This document shows positions 5,730-8,206 of a stretch of 8,206 bases of DNA, piece after piece. The notes beneath the pieces were generated by a model. It did not search any database and was not told the DNA's origin. It worked only from the letters and a program-made list of their open reading frames with translations. Position 1 is the first letter of the stretch; the number at the start of each line of letters is the position of its first letter. Source of the DNA: Bacteroidota bacterium (GTDB lineage Bacteria > Bacteroidota > Bacteroidia > Flavobacteriales > Flavobacteriaceae); contig SBFL01000338.1 of assembly GCA_006227965.1 (NCBI GenBank), positions 1-8,206 of the forward strand, in the 5' to 3' direction. The position numbers were made by a program, and so were the translations under genes.

Positions 5730-7925
5730 CTACCCAACAATAGGCCGGTCCGTTACGAAAGGCTGGTTGTAATACCGCCTTCCGGTTGCTTTGTAAAGTG
5801 CATTGGCCAGGGCGCCCGAAGCAGGAGGCAGGCCGGGCTCCCCCAACCCGGTGGGGGGCACGTCACTTTCCACGAAGAACACTTCGATGGCTTCCGGACT
5901 CTGGTTGTGCCTGATCAGCTGATAGGTGTTGAAATTGTCGTGCACGGACTTTCCGTTTTCGAACTGCAGCTCGCTGTACATGGCATGCCCAACCCCGTCA
6001 ACGACGCCACCCTGAATCATGTTGATGGCGCCTTCTTTGTTGATGACGATGCCGCAATCCACGGCACACCAGACTTTCTTGATCCTTGGCTGTCCGTTAT
6101 CCATCACTATATCCATCACTTCAGCCACATAGCTGTTGTGGCAAAAGTAAGCCGCAACACCCCTGTGTACGCCGGGCATCTCAGTACCCCAATCAGCTTT
6201 TTCACGCACCAGTTTGAGTACCCCGGCATAGCGGTCCGCATCATAGTTGTATTCTTCGCCTACGGGATTTGTTTTGGCTCGCTCGAAAAGCTCCAGGCGG
6301 AATTCGATTGGGTCCTTTCCCGCCGCCTCAGCCACCTCATCGAGGAAGGCCTGTTCGGCCCCCGCGGTAAAGTGGGATCTCGGCGCCCGCCATGCCCCTG
6401 TTGAAATATTTGAGGGAACCATGATGGTATGGGCCTCGTAGTTATCTACTGCCCCCGCCGGGAACCGGTTTGGGAAGACAGGACCCTCGGAGATCCCCGA
6501 ACCCCGTACTGTAAAGCCGATGAGCTCATTGTCCTCATTCAGTGCTGCCCGGTAGGTAGAACGATAGGCCGGACGGTAAATCCCGTTGGTCATGTCGTCT
6601 TCCCGCGTATAAACCAGTTTAACCGGCAATCCGGATTGCCTGGAGATGGCAGCGGCCTCGAGGCCGAAATGGGTGTAAAGCCTGCGGCCGAAACCTCCTC
6701 CCATCCGGGTCATCCCAACCGAGATATTCTCTGCGGGAATACCGAGGAGTTTTGAGGCGGATGTCCGCAGGGAATTGGGGGTTTGGGTAGGGCCGAAAAG
6801 TTCTGCCTTATCCCCTGTTACATGCGCAAAGAAGTTCATAGGCTCCATGGTATTATGGGCCTGGAACGGTGCGGTATAGGTCCGCTCGATTACCCTGGAA
6901 GCGCTGGCAAAGGCCCCTTCCGGATCCCCGTCCTTGCGGCTTTCCTGTGATTCACCAGACAGGACGGCCTCTTCCAGCAGCGCGGCATGCATTCTGGAAT
7001 CCTCCGGTTCACTGAGGGTTTTCCAGGAAGCCCGAACGGCTTTTTTGGCCTGCATAAGCTGCCAGGTAGTATCCCCTACCAGGGCGATCATCCTCGGAAA
7101 GGCATTGGCGCTGCTCCAGTCACCTTCTCCAAATGAAGTGTCGATGATAAACGCATCATGGACCCCATTCATGGAAAGGATTTCGTCTTTGTTGAAATCC
7201 TCAGGTTCCATACCGAAGGAAGGGGGCTGCACGATCATGGCAAGCTTCATGCCCTCACGCTGGAAATCGACCCCGAAAAGCGGTTTGCCGGTCACGACCT
7301 TTGGACCCTCCACGTTCTTCTGGTAGGTGCCTATAAGTTTAAAATCACTGGGGTCCTTGAGTGCAATTTCTTCGGGGACTTCAATTCCCACTGCTTTGGA
7401 TGCGATCTCGCCATAGCCGATGCTCCGCTCTCCATTTATTTCCCGGATGATCCCATCGCTGGCACTCAGGTCGGATGCCTGAACACCCCATTCCCGGGCA
7501 GCGGCTTCGAGCAGCATCCACCTGCCTGTGGCCCCGGCAAGCCGCAAGGGCTCCCACCCCAGCATGATGGAAAGGCTGCCCCCTGCAAATTGCGGGTTCT
7601 TGAAGGCATCTGAGTCGAGCATGCCCTGTTCCACTACCACATGGTCCCAGGGGACGTCCAGTTCCTCTGCCACGATCATGGGCATGGAGGTCATAACATT
7701 CTGTCCGATCTCCGGGTTCGGAGAATAGATGGTAACAAGGCCTGTGTCTCCTATTTTGATATAGCCGTTGATTTCGAACCATTCGTTCGGGATGGCAATT
7801 TTCGGTTTCTCATCGGTCCGGGTGCAGCTCATCATCCAGTTGAATCCGATCAGCATTCCCCCTCCGGCGGCGGTGGATATTTTAAGGAACGAACGACGAT
7901 TGTATTGTGTTTTTACCAGTGTCAT
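5730..7925 (-). CDS. Xanthine dehydrogenase-family molybdopterin-binding subunit, IorB-like, Tat-exported
   Basis: This 731-residue protein is the catalytic molybdenum subunit of an aldehyde/isoquinoline oxidoreductase-type hydroxylase, which inserts oxygen from water into an aldehyde or N-heterocycle. The N-terminus has a twin-arginine signal (NRRSFLKIS, RR at 10-11), a glycine-rich hydrophobic stretch, and MMSC ending at Cys34, which may be a lipobox. An aldehyde/xanthine hammerhead-like domain lies around 205-300. The molybdopterin region shows AHNTMEPMN (356-364), GGGFGRR (409-415), GAWRAPRSHF (510-519) and GLGEPGLPP (693-701), with Glu696 in the place of the family's catalytic glutamate. 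Length fits IorB-like proteins (about 700-800). The start at 7925 is chosen because the Tat signal begins there; the in-frame ATG at 8000 would overlap the FeS gene and put 25 unrelated residues in front. It lies 17 nt after the FeS subunit gene. Substrate not readable from sequence. Confidence 0.93.
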   Translation of the reverse strand: MTLVKTQYNRRSFLKISTAAGGGMLIGFNWMMSCTRTDEKPKIAIPNEWFEINGYIKIGDTGLVTIYSPNPEIGQNVMTSMPMIVAEELDVPWDHVVVEQGMLDSDAFKNPQFAGGSLSIMLGWEPLRLAGATGRWMLLEAAAREWGVQASDLSASDGIIREINGERSIGYGEIASKAVGIEVPEEIALKDPSDFKLIGTYQKNVEGPKVVTGKPLFGVDFQREGMKLAMIVQPPSFGMEPEDFNKDEILSMNGVHDAFIIDTSFGEGDWSSANAFPRMIALVGDTTWQLMQAKKAVRASWKTLSEPEDSRMHAALLEEAVLSGESQESRKDGDPEGAFASASRVIERTYTAPFQAHNTMEPMNFFAHVTGDKAELFGPTQTPNSLRTSASKLLGIPAENISVGMTRMGGGFGRRLYTHFGLEAAAISRQSGLPVKLVYTREDDMTNGIYRPAYRSTYRAALNEDNELIGFTVRGSGISEGPVFPNRFPAGAVDNYEAHTIMVPSNISTGAWRAPRSHFTAGAEQAFLDEVAEAAGKDPIEFRLELFERAKTNPVGEEYNYDADRYAGVLKLVREKADWGTEMPGVHRGVAAYFCHNSYVAEVMDIVMDNGQPRIKKVWCAVDCGIVINKEGAINMIQGGVVDGVGHAMYSELQFENGKSVHDNFNTYQLIRHNQSPEAIEVFFVESDVPPTGLGEPGLPPASGALANALYKATGRRYYNQPFVTDRPIVG

Positions 7926-7942
7926 TGCTTTTGATTTAGGAT

Positions 7943-8206
7943 TCAGGAGTTGGCGGCTGCTTTCTTGACCGCTTCTTTGATTCTCACATAGGTGCCGCAC
8001 CGGCAGATATTGCCGGACATGGCCCCTTCGATTTCTTCATCGCTGGGGTTCGGGTTGTTTTTGAGCAATGCCGCTGCAGACATGATCTGACCGGTCTGGC
8101 AGTAGCCGCACTGCACCACATCCACATCCAGCCAGGCCTGCTGAACTGGATGGTCGCCGTTCTCGGACAGCCCCTCGATAGTAGTCACTTCCTGGTTGCC
8201 CACCAT
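7943..8206 (-). CDS. [2Fe-2S]-binding subunit of the Mo hydroxylase, IorA-like (partial, 5' end outside window)
   Basis: The visible 87 codons are the C-terminal [2Fe-2S] domain of a xanthine oxidase-family small subunit. The cluster ligands are visible as CGYC (residues 33-36 of the visible part) and CRC (68-70), after VTTIEGL and before a helical tail. This domain takes electrons from the molybdopterin; the N-terminal plant-ferredoxin-type [2Fe-2S] domain, with the other four cysteines, must lie beyond the right edge. Family members are about 150-160 residues, so roughly 65-70 are missing. The ATG at 8206 is internal rather than the true start, since VGNQ.VTTIEGL normally sits mid-protein. 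The stop codon is 17 nt before the Mo subunit, indicating one operon. Whether this subunit has its own export signal cannot be seen; folding with the Tat-tagged large subunit and joint export is the usual arrangement. Confidence 0.93.
   Translation of the reverse strand: MVGNQEVTTIEGLSENGDHPVQQAWLDVDVVQCGYCQTGQIMSAAALLKNNPNPSDEEIEGAMSGNICRCGTYVRIKEAVKKAAANS

Noticed and set aside
5907..6404. 165-codon plus-strand open frame inside the Mo subunit gene
   Set aside because: It is antisense to the conserved molybdopterin-binding region, and its translation has no family features.
7926..8000. Upstream ATG at 8000 as start of the Mo subunit
   Set aside because: It would overlap the FeS subunit gene by 58 bp and place 25 unrelated residues ahead of the Tat signal, which normally lies at the very N-terminus.

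Overview
The window reads as chromosomal DNA from a member of the Bacteroidota, most likely a marine-type flavobacterium of moderate GC content. The reasons are the AT-rich leaders without clear Shine-Dalgarno sequences, the Bacteroidota style of the thioredoxin and of the Sec signal peptide (cleavage before Gln), and a large secreted sortilin/BNR-repeat protein. Genus is not decidable from what I see. Every convincing gene is on the minus strand, so the biological order runs from the right edge to the left edge.

Right part (5730-8206): the 3' end of a small [2Fe-2S] subunit and, 17 nt later, a complete molybdopterin-binding subunit with a twin-arginine signal. Together they look like an isoquinoline 1-oxidoreductase-type (IorA/IorB-like) molybdenum hydroxylase of the cell envelope. 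The FeS subunit passes electrons from the Mo centre to an acceptor that is not in view. A composite hairpin after the Mo subunit may end the operon.

Middle part (2218-5472): a single 1084-residue exported beta-propeller protein with eleven Asp-box/BNR-like repeats, an Ig/FlgD-like segment and a helical C-terminal region. It is flanked by its own leader and a strong hairpin, so it is probably transcribed alone. Next comes a 120-residue thioredoxin (1718-2080) with a textbook rho-independent terminator.

Left part (1-1717): a 332-bp gap contains that terminator, a short ORF interrupted by TGA and a 17-bp inverted repeat. It is followed by a stand-alone PAS domain protein whose stop codon overlaps the start of an MBL-fold hydrolase of the PhnP/COG1235-like type by four bases (ATGA). 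This translationally coupled sensor-plus-hydrolase pair is the most interesting unit in the window. At the extreme left edge the first codons of another minus-strand gene may be present.

Most of the window is ordinary chromosomal content. I see no transposase, integrase, CRISPR array, tRNA or rRNA, and no clear sign of a mobile element. The points worth a second look are the PAS-MBL pair, the Tat/lipobox features of the Mo subunit, the interrupted small ORF and the alternative hairpins in the short intergenic regions.
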